DNA from: Anaerolineae bacterium
GTDB taxonomy: Bacteria > Chloroflexota > Anaerolineae > Anaerolineales > Villigracilaceae
Direction: 5' to 3'
Assembly: GCA_022013685.1 (NCBI GenBank)
Contig: JAKLPV010000085.1
Coordinates: 93,858 to 157,857 of the forward strand
Length of the DNA stretch: 64,000 nt
This document shows positions 33,389-43,061 of this stretch, in pieces. The notes beneath the pieces were generated by a model that saw only the letters and a list, made by a program, of their open reading frames with translations, did no database searches and had not been told where the DNA came from. Positions within the stretch are counted from its first letter, which is position 1. Each line of letters opens with the position of its first letter. A program made the translations under genes and the position numbers.

Positions 33389-36300
33389 ATGCCCTTACGC
33401 CTAAAATCCCTCGAACTACACGGTTATAAAACCTTTGCCTCGCGCACGCACTTCGAATTTGCGGATGGCATTACCTCGATTGTCGGGCCGAATGGTTCGG
33501 GAAAATCGAACATTGCCGATTCTTTGCGCTGGGTGCTGGGTGAACAATCCCACAACCTGCTGCGCGCCAAAAAGACCGAAGACATGATCTTCTCCGGCTC
33601 CGAGCAGCGCCCGCGCGCGGGCATGGCCTCGGTCACGATCACTTTCGATAATACGGTCGGCTGGCTGCCGGTCGATTTTAGCGAAGTGGCTGTTACCCGC
33701 CGCGCCTATCGTGACGGCCGTAACGAATACCTGCTCAACGGCCAAACTGTGCGCTTGAAGGATATCAACGAACTGCTAGCCCAATCCGGTCTGTCAGAAC
33801 GGACCTATACCATCCTTGGACAGGGCATGGTGGATGCCTCGCTGGCGCTCAAAGCCGACGAGCGCCGCCGCCTGTTCGAAGAAGCCGCCGGAATTGGCCT
33901 GTACCGCTCCCGGCGCGAGGAAGCCCTACGTCGCCTTGAAAATACCCAGCGCAACCTCGAGCGCGTGCTCGACATTCTGGCCGAGCTTGAACCGCGCCTG
34001 CGCCTGCTGGAACGCCAGGCGCGCCGCGCGCAGGAATATTCCCAGGTGCAGGCCGACCTGAAACTTGTCCTGCGCGAGTGGTATGGCTATCACTGGCACC
34101 TGGCCCAGAAGGAATTGGGCGAAGTGCGCGAAATCGCCCACGAGCAGGAACGCCGCCTGAACGAAGCCCGCCGCAATTACGCCGCCTTGAGCGATGGCTT
34201 CAACAGCACCCGCCAGCGTTTGCTCGAATTACGCGGGCAACTGAACGAATGGCACCGCCAGTCGGCGGCATTGCACAACCAGCGCGAGGCTGTTAATCGC
34301 AGCCTGGCCGTGCTCGAAGAGCGCCGCCGCTCCCTGACTGAAAGCCGCCAGAACACCCTCGGCGAGCAGGAACGCCTGGCCGATGAAGAACGCCTGGCTC
34401 GTGAGCGCCTGACCGAAGCCGAAACCGAACTGGAAAGAATCCAGGCTGAGGCCGTTGAAGCCAAAACCCAGGAAGCCGAAGCCAAAACTGCCCTGATGGC
34501 GCGCCAGTTGGAACGCGCCAAAGCAGAACAGAAGCTTCAATCGGCGCGCGGCGAACTCAACCAATTAAATTCGCGCCGCGCCCAACTTGGCGCGCGCCTG
34601 AACGAACTCAAAAGCCGCATCGATTCACAGCGTCAGAAATTGGAGCAGGCTGATCTGACGATAGCCACCGCCGAACAAACCGCCAAAGACGCCGATAAAA
34701 AGCACCAGTCGGCCCAAAAAGCGCGCGGCGAGGCCGAAAAAGCTTTCCAGGAAATCGAATCCGCTTTACTGGCGCTTCGCCAAACGCTGGCGGAACAAGA
34801 ATCCGAGCGCCGCAGCCTGCTCGATGAGCGCAACCAGCGTCAGGCCGAACAGGCCCGCCTGAAAGCCCAACTGGACGTGCTCGAAAAGGCCGAAGCCTCC
34901 CTGACCGGTTACGCCGAGGGCGCGCGCGCCCTGCTCCAGGCCAAACTGGCGGGCGCGAAAGGCGCGTTTTCTGCCGGGTTGGAAGTCCCGGCCCAGTACG
35001 AAACGGCCATTGCCGCCGCCCTGGGCGATGGCCTGGATGCGGTCGTGTTTGAAAACGCCGGGGGCGTGGAAGCGGCCCTCGAATATCTCGAATCCAAGCC
35101 GACGGGCCGCACGCTCCTGCTGCCCATCGAAACGGTCAAAGGCCAGCGCGTAGCCAAAATCCCTGATGATGGTGACATCCTCGGGTTGGCAGCAGCCTTT
35201 ATCCAAACATCTGACGAACTGCGCCCGGCGCTGGATGCCCTGCTGGGCAATACCGTGCTGGTGCGCGATCGCGCCGCCGCCAAACGCCTGCGGGATGCCC
35301 TGCCGGGGATGCGGCTGGTGACTCTCAAGGGCGAAGTTTTCCGCCCGGATGGTTTGATCCAGGCTGGTAAGGAAACCCGCGCTGCCACCCTGGGCCGGAC
35401 TCGTGAAAAACGGGAGCTGGTCGAAGGCCTGGGCGCGGCAAACACGGCCCTTGAGTCGCTCTACGAGACCCTGAACCGGCTGGCGGCTGAGATTTCTGGC
35501 GCACAAAAAGAGATTTCGACGCGTGAAGCGAAACTTTCTGATGCGCGCAAACGCCTGAACGAGACAACCAGCGCCGAGCAGCAAGCCGGGTTGGCCGTTG
35601 AAAGCGCTCGCCGCCAGCGTGACTGGCAGGCCGGTCAGAAAGACACCCTGAAAACTGAACTGGCCCAATCTGAGAAGGATTCCAGCCGCGCCAACGCCGA
35701 GTTGGACGAAGTCGAAGAAAAACTGGACGAAGCCCAGGTTAAGATGCGCGGCCTGAACGGTGAGATGGCCGCCTTGGCGCTCGACGAATTGCAATCGCAG
35801 GTGACTTATTGGGGCGCGCGCGTGCAGGTTTCAGAGCGGACGGTTTCGGACGGACGCACCCGGCGCTCGGAGCGTGAACAGGCCATCCAGAGTGTTTTGG
35901 CGCGCATCCAGTCTGCCCGCCGGCGGGTGGACGAAGTCGATGTGGCTTTTGCGCGCCTGGAAGAAGAAAAAGCCTCCCTGCTCAACCAGGAAGGTGAGCT
36001 GCAAGGCCAGATTGAAGTATTTAGCCTGAAAATTGAACCCGCTGAGACGGCGCTGGCGGCTGCCGAGCAGGAGGAAACCGACCTGCAAAGCCGTGAAACC
36101 GAGGCCCAGCGCGCGCTGGCCCAGATCGAGCGCTACAATTCGCAGGCTCAAATTGAGCTGAACCGCAAACAGGAAGCACTCGAAAGCCTGCGCCGCCGTA
36201 TCGAGGAAGATTTTGGTCTGGTGCAGTTCGATTATCACACCGACGTCTCCGGTCCCGTGCCGCTGCCGCTGGGTGAGATGGTCGAGCAATTGCCGGTTGT

Positions 36301-36988
36301 GACTGAGCTTTCGCCTGACCTGGATGACAGCCTGAACCAGAAACGCGCCCAACTGCGGCGCATGGGCGCAGTCAACCTGGACGCCCAGCAGGAATTTGAG
36401 TCTGTGCGTGAGCGCTATGATTTTATGACCACCCAGGTCGAAGACCTGAATCAAGCCGAGATCGATCTGCGCCAGGTGATTGCCGAACTGGACGAATTGA
36501 CCAAGCGTGAATTTTTCAAGACCTTTGAACTGGTTGCGACCGAATTTAAAGGGATTTTTACCCGCTTGTTCGGGGGTGGTTCGGCGCGATTGGTGTTGAC
36601 CGATCCTGATAATCTGACTGTGACCGGCATCGATATCGAAGCCCGCCTGCCGGGCCGCCGCGAACAGGGCCTGTCGCTGCTTTCGGGCGGTGAGCGCTCA
36701 CTAACGGCCATTTCGCTGGTCTTTGCCTTGCTCAAGGTTTCACCGACTCCGGTCTGTGTGATGGATGAAGTCGACGCAATGCTCGACGAGGCCAATGTCG
36801 GCCGCTTCCGCGATTTGCTGACCGAACTGGGCAAAGACACCCAATTCATCATTGTTACCCACAACCGCAACACTGTTCAGGCGGCGGATGTGATTTACGG
36901 TATCACTAAAGGCCGTGACACTACCAGCCAGGTCATCAGCCTGCGCCTGGACGAGTTGAGCGATGAAATGTTAGGGAAGAGTGGGTAA
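33389..36988 (+). CDS. smc: chromosome segregation ATPase SMC
   Basis: 1199 residues, full length. Walker A is GPNGSGKSNI (~32-41). Two long coiled coils (~170-500 and ~670-1010) flank a hinge (~520-640, with GLEVPAQYETAIAAALGDGL). The ABC signature is LLSGGERSLTAI and Walker B is PVCVMDEVDAMLDEAN near the C-terminus. It organises and segregates the chromosome with ScpA/ScpB. It is co-transcribed with rnc. The scp genes are not in this window. Confidence 0.97.
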   Translation: MPLRLKSLELHGYKTFASRTHFEFADGITSIVGPNGSGKSNIADSLRWVLGEQSHNLLRAKKTEDMIFSGSEQRPRAGMASVTITFDNTVGWLPVDFSEVAVTRRAYRDGRNEYLLNGQTVRLKDINELLAQSGLSERTYTILGQGMVDASLALKADERRRLFEEAAGIGLYRSRREEALRRLENTQRNLERVLDILAELEPRLRLLERQARRAQEYSQVQADLKLVLREWYGYHWHLAQKELGEVREIAHEQERRLNEARRNYAALSDGFNSTRQRLLELRGQLNEWHRQSAALHNQREAVNRSLAVLEERRRSLTESRQNTLGEQERLADEERLARERLTEAETELERIQAEAVEAKTQEAEAKTALMARQLERAKAEQKLQSARGELNQLNSRRAQLGARLNELKSRIDSQRQKLEQADLTIATAEQTAKDADKKHQSAQKARGEAEKAFQEIESALLALRQTLAEQESERRSLLDERNQRQAEQARLKAQLDVLEKAEASLTGYAEGARALLQAKLAGAKGAFSAGLEVPAQYETAIAAALGDGLDAVVFENAGGVEAALEYLESKPTGRTLLLPIETVKGQRVAKIPDDGDILGLAAAFIQTSDELRPALDALLGNTVLVRDRAAAKRLRDALPGMRLVTLKGEVFRPDGLIQAGKETRAATLGRTREKRELVEGLGAANTALESLYETLNRLAAEISGAQKEISTREAKLSDARKRLNETTSAEQQAGLAVESARRQRDWQAGQKDTLKTELAQSEKDSSRANAELDEVEEKLDEAQVKMRGLNGEMAALALDELQSQVTYWGARVQVSERTVSDGRTRRSEREQAIQSVLARIQSARRRVDEVDVAFARLEEEKASLLNQEGELQGQIEVFSLKIEPAETALAAAEQEETDLQSRETEAQRALAQIERYNSQAQIELNRKQEALESLRRRIEEDFGLVQFDYHTDVSGPVPLPLGEMVEQLPVVTELSPDLDDSLNQKRAQLRRMGAVNLDAQQEFESVRERYDFMTTQVEDLNQAEIDLRQVIAELDELTKREFFKTFELVATEFKGIFTRLFGGGSARLVLTDPDNLTVTGIDIEARLPGRREQGLSLLSGGERSLTAISLVFALLKVSPTPVCVMDEVDAMLDEANVGRFRDLLTELGKDTQFIIVTHNRNTVQAADVIYGITKGRDTTSQVISLRLDELSDEMLGKSG

Positions 36989-36999
36989 TCTCAAGTCCT

Positions 37000-37073
37000 G
37001 AGCGGAGCGACGAGTGTAACGAGGAGCGCAGTCGCAGGGCGGTTTTGGCGGCTGCGGGCTACGCCCTCCGCTC
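37000..37073. repeat. long imperfect inverted repeat after smc (GAGCGGAG family)
   Basis: GAGCGGAG (37000-37007) and CTCCGCTC (37066-37073) are the ends. An inner pair AGGGCG/CGCCCT lies near 37036-37065. The same CTGAGCGGAG edge occurs in the repeats at 59554-59651 and about 63004-63015. It may also serve as the smc terminator. Confidence 0.6.
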
Positions 37074-37122
37074 ACCTGTGCCGGCGGCCGTGGCGCGGGC
37101 AGGATCTACTTAAATAAAATAT

Positions 37123-37222
37123 CCGAGCAGGATACCGGCGGCACCCAGGAACGTTCACTTATCGCTGCTTCCTTTCGGATCTGACGAGGTTCGCAAAGTC
37201 CTGCCGCGCCGGGCCTGCCCGG
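37123..37222 (-). ncRNA. ffs: signal recognition particle RNA (4.5S type)
   Basis: Read on the minus strand, the RNA has the invariant helix-8 sequence GTCAGATCCGAAAGGAAGCA followed by GC, which binds Ffh. The ends pair: CCGGGCAGG (37222-37214) with CCTGCTCGG (37131-37123, one G-U). Inner pairs are CCGGC/GCCGG, GGCA/TGCC and GAAC/GTTC. The length of 100 bases fits the small bacterial SRP RNA. A near-perfect promoter precedes it and T-rich sequence (ATATTTTATTT) follows. Confidence 0.93.
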
Positions 37223-37232
37223 ACAAGGCGCA

Positions 37233-37261
37233 AGCATACCCGAATTGGGGGGATGTGTCAA
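37233..37261 (-). promoter_or_regulatory. sigma-70 promoter for SRP RNA
   Basis: On the minus strand TTGACA (37261-37256), a 17-base spacer, TATGCT (37238-37233). The predicted start falls near 37226, a few bases from the SRP RNA 5' end. The cpaF-like gene starts on the other strand to the right; TATAAT boxes at 37287-37292 and 37318-37323 could serve it. Confidence 0.85.
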
Positions 37262-37384
37262 TCGGTTGCTGTTTAATTTTCGGCTATATAATGCTGCGTA
37301 TTTGTAACTGGGACGGGTATAATCGAGCGTGCATGACTTTTCAGGGGAATCATTGGATGCTTCAGGTCTGCCGGGAGTTTTATC

Positions 37385-38686
37385 ATGTCAAATAATTATG
37401 TTAAAGTATTGCCGCCCATTCTTGCCGAGACTCGTGTTCAGCAGGTCAAAAAGCGTATCATTGAACTGGTTACGCCGGAGATGCAAAAAATAACAGGCTC
37501 AAAGTCAGCCAGCCATGAAAATTTAAAGCAGCAGCTCGAAGCGGCCATGAATTCGCTCGGTGTGCAAAATATGCCCGCCGAGGTGCGCGAACAAATCATT
37601 GCCAGCGCGCTGGCCGATCTGATTGGTTACGGCCCGCTGGAATGGCTGCTCCATGATGAACAAATTAACGAAATCATGGTCAACGGCCCCGACATGGTCT
37701 TTATCGAACGAAACAGCGAATTGTGGGAAACAGATATCCGCTTTGAGAGTGAAAACCACATCATGCAGATCATCGACCGTATCTTGCTGCCGCTTGGCCG
37801 GCGGGTCGATTATGACAATCCTACCGCCGATGCGCGCCTGCCCGACGGTTCGAGGGTTAATATCGCCATTCGGCCGGTCTCGGTCAACGGCCCGTTGATC
37901 ACCATTCGTAAATTTTTGCGCAACAAAATGACCAGCGAAGATTTTATCGCGCTCGGCACGATGACATCCTATATGGCAACTTTTTTGCAGGCTTGTGTTG
38001 TTTCACGGATGAATATTTTGATCTCGGGCAACACAAGCTCTGGCAAGAGCACCATGCTTAATGTGCTTTCCACGTATATTCCTGAAAACGAGCGCATCAT
38101 CACCATCGAAGATGCGGTTGAACTTCAAATGACCCAGCGCCATGTAATTCAAATGGAAACCAAACTGCCAAGCGTGGATGGTACTGGGGCGGTTACCATC
38201 CGCGACCTGGTGCGCAATGCGTTGCGGATGCGCCCTGACAGGTTGGTGGTGGGCGAAGTGCGCGGCGGCGAGACTCTCGACATGCTGCAAGCCATGAACA
38301 CCGGTCACTCCGGCTCTTTGACCACCGTCCATGCCAATACGCCCCGCGATGCGATTGCCCGCCTGGAGACCACTGCCCTGATGTCGGGCATCGACCTGCC
38401 TGTTACCGCGTTACGCCGTCAAATTTCCTCTGCCCTTGATCTAATTGTCCATATGAGCCGCCTGCCGGACGGTTCGCGCAAAGCTACCCAGATAACCGAG
38501 GTGGTCGGCATGGAAGGCGATATTGTCACCCTGACCGATATTTATAAATTCCACCAGACCGGCATCTCCCCCGAAGGCAAAGTAAAAGGGGATCTTCGCC
38601 CGACCGGCATTCGCCCGGTCTTCAACCCACGCCTGGAAGTGGCCGGCTTCAAACTGGGCGGCGAATATTTTGGGCTGGGATTTTAG
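37385..38686 (+). CDS. CpaF/TadA-family secretion ATPase
   Basis: 433 residues, a hexameric ATPase of Tad/Flp pilus or type II/IV secretion. Walker A is [12 protein letters not shown] (~220), the Asp box is [12 protein letters not shown], Walker [15 protein letters not shown] and the His box [15 protein letters not shown]. The N-terminal domain has [18 protein letters not shown], as in CpaF. No tad/flp genes adjoin it, so it is an orphan here. GGGAG precedes the ATG. Its partner membrane proteins must be elsewhere. Confidence 0.92.
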   Translation: MSNNYVKVLPPILAETRVQQVKKRIIELVTPEMQKITGSKSASHENLKQQLEAAMNSLGVQNMPAEVREQIIASALADLIGYGPLEWLLHDEQINEIMVNGPDMVFIERNSELWETDIRFESENHIMQIIDRILLPLGRRVDYDNPTADARLPDGSRVNIAIRPVSVNGPLITIRKFLRNKMTSEDFIALGTMTSYMATFLQACVVSRMNILISGNTSSGKSTMLNVLSTYIPENERIITIEDAVELQMTQRHVIQMETKLPSVDGTGAVTIRDLVRNALRMRPDRLVVGEVRGGETLDMLQAMNTGHSGSLTTVHANTPRDAIARLETTALMSGIDLPVTALRRQISSALDLIVHMSRLPDGSRKATQITEVVGMEGDIVTLTDIYKFHQTGISPEGKVKGDLRPTGIRPVFNPRLEVAGFKLGGEYFGLGF

Positions 38687-38688
38687 TT

Positions 38689-38717
38689 TTGCCGAATGCT
38701 GGCAGAAATGATATATA
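38689..38717 (+). promoter_or_regulatory. candidate promoter of the STAS gene
   Basis: TTGCCG (38689-38694), 17 bases, TATATA (38712-38717; TATAAT is also possible at 38714). It is followed by a small AAAGCC/GGCTTT hairpin at about 38726-38742 and then GGAGG before the ATG at 38779. Confidence 0.45.
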
Positions 38718-38778
38718 ATAAAAAAAAGCCCGTGTGGCTTTCTATACATCAAATTTTTCGATCATCTATGGAGGCTTA

Positions 38779-39114
38779 ATGGAAGTCACAACCCAGCAAT
38801 TCAAGCACTGTGACCTGCTTACGGTAACCGGACGCGTTGACAGCGCAACTGCCCCGCGCCTGGCCGAAGCACTCGAAGCAATTGTTAATGAAGGGCGTTT
38901 CAAGATTGTGATTGACATGACCGGCCTTGAATATATGTCCAGCGCCGGTTTTCGCGCCCTGATCTCTGCCCAGCGTAACTGCAAGCGCTACAATCGCGGC
39001 GAAGTCATTTTTGCGAGTGTTCCAGCCAACATTCACTCAGCTCTCGAACTGGCGGGTTTTACTTCCCTGTTCCAGATTTATCCAGATGTTACTTCTGCGG
39101 TAGGCAACCTTTAG
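38779..39114 (+). CDS. STAS-domain anti-sigma factor antagonist
   Basis: 111 residues, a single STAS domain like SpoIIAA/RsbV. The phospho-site region is DMTGLEYMSSAGFRALISA (Ser ~58), the position phosphorylated by RsbW-type kinases. GGAGG precedes the ATG. The next gene encodes both a kinase domain and a phosphatase for such a protein, so this is probably its direct substrate. Confidence 0.92.
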   Translation: MEVTTQQFKHCDLLTVTGRVDSATAPRLAEALEAIVNEGRFKIVIDMTGLEYMSSAGFRALISAQRNCKRYNRGEVIFASVPANIHSALELAGFTSLFQIYPDVTSAVGNL

Positions 39115-39132
39115 GAAAGCGGTTTGTGACCG

Positions 39133-39236
39133 GAACGAACGGCGCAATCCATTCCCGTTTTTCGTTCTTTATCCGTAGCCAATCCGCGCTAATTTCTGTC
39201 GACAGGCCGCCCTCACCAGCAGGTTGGGGCGGTTTG
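39133..39236. terminator. two hairpins between STAS and kinase/phosphatase genes
   Basis: GAACGAA (39133-39139) / TTCGTTC (39161-39167), and CCGCCC (39207-39212) / GGGCGG (39227-39232) followed by TTTGTGTTT. The second looks like a terminator or attenuator 36 bases before the next ATG. They could lower phosphatase expression relative to the STAS protein. Confidence 0.5.
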
Positions 39237-39271
39237 TGTTTCTACCAACCTTTTACTTCTCATAGGCGCTA

Positions 39272-42200
39272 ATGCATATCAAAACATTCCCGGCCCAGTT
39301 TGAAACGCTTGACGATATTCGTGAATTTGTTGCCCAGGCTGCCCGCCAGGTTGGTTTCGATGAAAAAGAAGTTTACAACGTCCAGCTGGCGGTCGATGAA
39401 GCTGCCTCTAACATCATCGAACATGCCTACGAGGGGATCGCTGATGGTGTTATCGAAGTTCTTACGCGCATCGAGCCGGGCACGCTGACGATCGTCTTAC
39501 GCGATTGGGGCCAATCTTTTACCCCCGATGAAGTTGTCGAACCAGATCTGGAAGCCTCACTCGAAGAACGCGCTATTGGCGGTTTGGGTCTGTTCTTTAT
39601 TCACAAATTGATGGATGATATTCGCTTTGATTTTTCGCCTGATGGCGGCAATACGCTGACCCTGGTCAAGCATTGCTCTGCGCCAATCCTGACTCCCAAG
39701 CAGCGGACAACAAGATCGGGATGGCGCGATTTGTTTGGCCTGGGCGAACGTATTTTGGGCGCAACCACCTTCGCCGAGCAGCGTGATAACATCCTTGAGG
39801 CAGCTGCCAGGGTCTTTCCCAACGCCCAGGTTGACCTTTGGCTTGATGAAGAGATTTTTCGCCTGCCCGATTGGGTCGAGAAACCCTTCCCGGCCCAACC
39901 GGTGTTGGAGAGCATGATCAGGGCGCTCAAATCTGGCGAACTTGTGCGCGGGAACGAGGCGGAGTCTCCGGTCGTTGCTCTTCCGCTTCGGCTCGAGGAG
40001 TCTACCCTGGGGGTGATTGCGCTCCGGCGCGCTGCCGGGACGGTTTTCCGCCAACGCGAGCTGGACCTGCTCGAGGGCTTGTCCCGCGCTGCTTCGGTGG
40101 CATTAATTGCCTGGCATCGAGTCAGCGTCGAACGATGGCGCATCAGCCAGTTAAACCTCGTGCGGACGGTAAGCGCACAAATCGCCAATCAATCAGACCT
40201 TGACGAACTCTGTCTCAAAGTTGTGCGCCTGATCCAGAATACTTTTCGTTATTACTTTGTCGCTATTTTTACGCTGGAGGGGAATACACCCGGCCTGCGC
40301 TTTCGCGCCAGCGCAGGCGGTGCCACACGGCGCAAGGGACGCGCGGTTGCCCCGGTAGTGCAAGCGGAACTGGGGCAGGGGTTGATCGGCCATGTTGCCC
40401 AGACCGGCGAAGAGTTGATTGCCAACGATATTCACCAGGAACCGCGCTATCGCCATACCGAGAGTCTTCCTGAAACGCGTTCCGAGATTGTTTTGCCGCT
40501 CAAAGTTGAGTCGCGGGTGCTGGGCGTTTTGGATGTGCAAAGTGATAAACCCAGCGCGTTCCATCCCTACGATTTGCTGGTTTTGCGCGCCCTGACCGAT
40601 ACGATTGCCGTAGCGGTCGAAGGCGCCAATCTGTATGGCGCTTTGCACCGCCGCGCCGAACAGTTGAAGGCTGTTGCAGAAGTCAGCCGGCAGATTACTT
40701 CCTTTCTCAATTTGCGCGAGTTGATGCAGGAAGTTGCCCAGATCATCCAGCATCGTTTTGATTATTCCTACGTTCACCTGTTTACCGTTCACCCTAACCG
40801 TCGTCAGATCCATTATGAAGCCGGGTCAGGAATGCGTTCTGCCGCCCTGGAAGGGTATATGCTCAACCTCGATGACCCTGACGGACTGGTTCCTTATGTG
40901 GCCCGCACTGGTGAAATGTTATTGGTCAATGATGTTTCAAAGGAGCCGCGCTACCGGCCATCGCCCCTGCCGCCTGCCAATACCCTGTCTGAATTAACCA
41001 TGCCGCTGATTTTCAATGGGCAGGTATATGGCGTCATGGACATTCAGAGCGACCAGTTGAACGCTTTTAATGAAGAAGACCGGCTGCTCTTTGAAACCCT
41101 TTCAGATGCGATTGCGGCAGCCATCCGCAATGCCGATTTATACCGTTCCGAACAGTGGCGGCGGCAAGTGGCAGACAGTCTTCGTGAAGTGGCAGTTTTG
41201 CTCTCGGCCAATGCCAGCCTGGAGCAAGTGCTTGACGCCACCCTGACCGAACTGGAGCGCAACCTGCCCGCCGATATTGCCGCTATTTGGCTTTTGGATC
41301 AGGAAGATATTTATTGCGCTGCCGTACACGGCGCCAGTGCGGCAGATTTGAACAATGCCCGCTATGAATCTGGCGAGGTGCGGGCGGCATTGGCGCGCGC
41401 ACTGCTGGCCCGCCAACCGATCATCCGCAGGCAAAGCGAGCCGGTTGGCCCATCGGGGATGGTTGGCGGATTTGGCGATGATTATTCATCGATCGCTGCT
41501 CCCTTGCGGATTGGCGACCAGGCGGTTGGCATCCTGACCCTTGCGCACCACACGCCCGGACGTTACGGGCACGAGGCCCACGCGATGACAACCACTTTCG
41601 CCAGTTACGCGGCAGTCGCCATCGAAAATGCCCGCCTGTATGATTCTGCCCAGGAACAGGCTTACGCTTCGGCGGCCTTGTTGCAGGTTGCCCAGGCGGT
41701 CGTCTCGCTTTCTGATCTGGATGAAATTCTCGGCACGATTGTGCGTGTTCTGCCCATCCTGGTTGGGGTCGAACGGGCCGCCATTTACACCTGGGACGAA
41801 GAAGCGCAAACTTTCTACCCGGCTCAGTCTTACAACCTTTCAGGAGATGCCCAGGCTTTGCTCTGGCGCAGTTTGTCGGTTGATGAATTCCCCATGCTCT
41901 CTGCGGCCATCACACACGGACAGCCAGCCCTGTCTGGCGATGCCCATCTTGGGGCTGAGAATTGGCTTTCGTTTACTCCGCTTTGTGGCGATGAAGCCGA
42001 ACCCTTGCATTACAGCGAAGACCGCCTTTTGATGACTTTTCCGCTCTCGGTCAAGGGGGAGAGTTTCGGCGTCTTGCTGATTGAAGAAGCCATGGGCGGC
42101 AGGCGCTTCAGGAACCGCCGCATTGAGATATTGACCGGGGTGGCCCAGCAAATTGCCCTGGCCATTCAAAACGACCTTTTTCAGCGCGAGACGGTGGCGC

Positions 42201-42943
42201 GTGAACGTCTCGAAACGGAAGTGCAATTTGCCCGCCAGATTCAAGAGACGTTCATTCCAGAAACCCTGCCAGAGCACCCCAACTGGGAACTCTCGGCGCG
42301 TTGGCGCACGGCCCGGCAGGTTGGCGGTGATTTTTACGATGTTTTCGATATGCCCAATGGGCGGATAGGCCTGTTTATTGCGGACATCGCCGACAAGGGC
42401 ATTCCCGCGGCCCTGTTTATGGCGCTCACCCGCACCCTTATCCGGGCCGCTGTTTTGGAGACGACTTCTCCCGCTGAAGCCCTGCGCCGGGTCAACGAAT
42501 TGCTCTATCCAGATTGCCAGCAGGGCATGTTTGTCACTGCTGTATATGGTGTGATAGATGAATTTACCGGCACGTTTACCTACGCCAACGCTGGCCACAA
42601 CCCGCCAGTTTGGGTCCGCAACGGCAAGCGCAAGCCCAGCCTGGAAATTTTATCCCGCACCGGTATGGCCCTGGGCGTCGTCGAAGGGATCGAGATGACC
42701 GAACGGGTGATCAAACTGGCCCGCGGCGATGCGCTTATCCTTTACACCGACGGTGTGACTGAGGCTTTTGCCCCGAACTGGGAAATTTTTGGCGACGAGC
42801 GCCTTTTTGCCGTTTTGCGCAAAGCGCGCAATTCTTCGGCTTTTGAATTGCTTGACGCCATTGAGAACGAGGTCAACCAGTTTATGGATTCCATGCCTGC
42901 TTCTGATGACATTACCATGATGGCTGTGCGCAGGCATCGTTGA
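39272..42943 (+). CDS. RsbW-like kinase + GAF repeats + SpoIIE/RsbU-type PP2C phosphatase in one chain
   Basis: 1223 residues. Residues 1-~135 form a GHKL serine-kinase domain (VQLAVDEAASNIIEHAYEG as N box; VLRDWGQSF and IGGLGLFFIHKLMD as G boxes), like RsbW/SpoIIAB. Four to five GAF-type sensory units follow (~145-960; e.g. GLIGHVAQTGEELIANDIHQ). The C-terminal SpoIIE-type PP2C domain (~990-1220) has RQVGGDFYDVFDMPNGRIGL, IADIADKGIPAALFMA and SDDITMMAV, supplying the metal Asp residues. Opposing kinase and phosphatase activities therefore share one polypeptide. The upstream STAS gene encodes the likely shared substrate. The start lacks a strong ribosome binding site. Confidence 0.9.
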   Translation: MHIKTFPAQFETLDDIREFVAQAARQVGFDEKEVYNVQLAVDEAASNIIEHAYEGIADGVIEVLTRIEPGTLTIVLRDWGQSFTPDEVVEPDLEASLEERAIGGLGLFFIHKLMDDIRFDFSPDGGNTLTLVKHCSAPILTPKQRTTRSGWRDLFGLGERILGATTFAEQRDNILEAAARVFPNAQVDLWLDEEIFRLPDWVEKPFPAQPVLESMIRALKSGELVRGNEAESPVVALPLRLEESTLGVIALRRAAGTVFRQRELDLLEGLSRAASVALIAWHRVSVERWRISQLNLVRTVSAQIANQSDLDELCLKVVRLIQNTFRYYFVAIFTLEGNTPGLRFRASAGGATRRKGRAVAPVVQAELGQGLIGHVAQTGEELIANDIHQEPRYRHTESLPETRSEIVLPLKVESRVLGVLDVQSDKPSAFHPYDLLVLRALTDTIAVAVEGANLYGALHRRAEQLKAVAEVSRQITSFLNLRELMQEVAQIIQHRFDYSYVHLFTVHPNRRQIHYEAGSGMRSAALEGYMLNLDDPDGLVPYVARTGEMLLVNDVSKEPRYRPSPLPPANTLSELTMPLIFNGQVYGVMDIQSDQLNAFNEEDRLLFETLSDAIAAAIRNADLYRSEQWRRQVADSLREVAVLLSANASLEQVLDATLTELERNLPADIAAIWLLDQEDIYCAAVHGASAADLNNARYESGEVRAALARALLARQPIIRRQSEPVGPSGMVGGFGDDYSSIAAPLRIGDQAVGILTLAHHTPGRYGHEAHAMTTTFASYAAVAIENARLYDSAQEQAYASAALLQVAQAVVSLSDLDEILGTIVRVLPILVGVERAAIYTWDEEAQTFYPAQSYNLSGDAQALLWRSLSVDEFPMLSAAITHGQPALSGDAHLGAENWLSFTPLCGDEAEPLHYSEDRLLMTFPLSVKGESFGVLLIEEAMGGRRFRNRRIEILTGVAQQIALAIQNDLFQRETVARERLETEVQFARQIQETFIPETLPEHPNWELSARWRTARQVGGDFYDVFDMPNGRIGLFIADIADKGIPAALFMALTRTLIRAAVLETTSPAEALRRVNELLYPDCQQGMFVTAVYGVIDEFTGTFTYANAGHNPPVWVRNGKRKPSLEILSRTGMALGVVEGIEMTERVIKLARGDALILYTDGVTEAFAPNWEIFGDERLFAVLRKARNSSAFELLDAIENEVNQFMDSMPASDDITMMAVRRHR

Positions 42944-42991
42944 TGCTTTGGTTCTTTACGGCAAATATCAGAGAACCGATGCTTTTTTGTT

Positions 42992-43017
42992 ATGTTTGTC
43001 TGGCAAACATCTTGTTT
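42992..43017 (+). terminator. hairpin after the phosphatase gene, probable terminator
   Basis: ATGTTTG (42992-42998) / CAAACAT (43004-43010), then CTTGTTTTGG. A weaker GGTTCT/AGAACC hairpin lies just upstream (about 42949-42977) and is followed by T6. Confidence 0.5.
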
Positions 43018-43061
43018 TGGCCGAAATGGGATAAAATAAGCCCATCAACGGGAGTACAACC

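Noticed and set aside
34766..35794. 342-residue minus-strand open frame
   Set aside because: Antisense to the smc coiled coil and hinge; no supporting signals.
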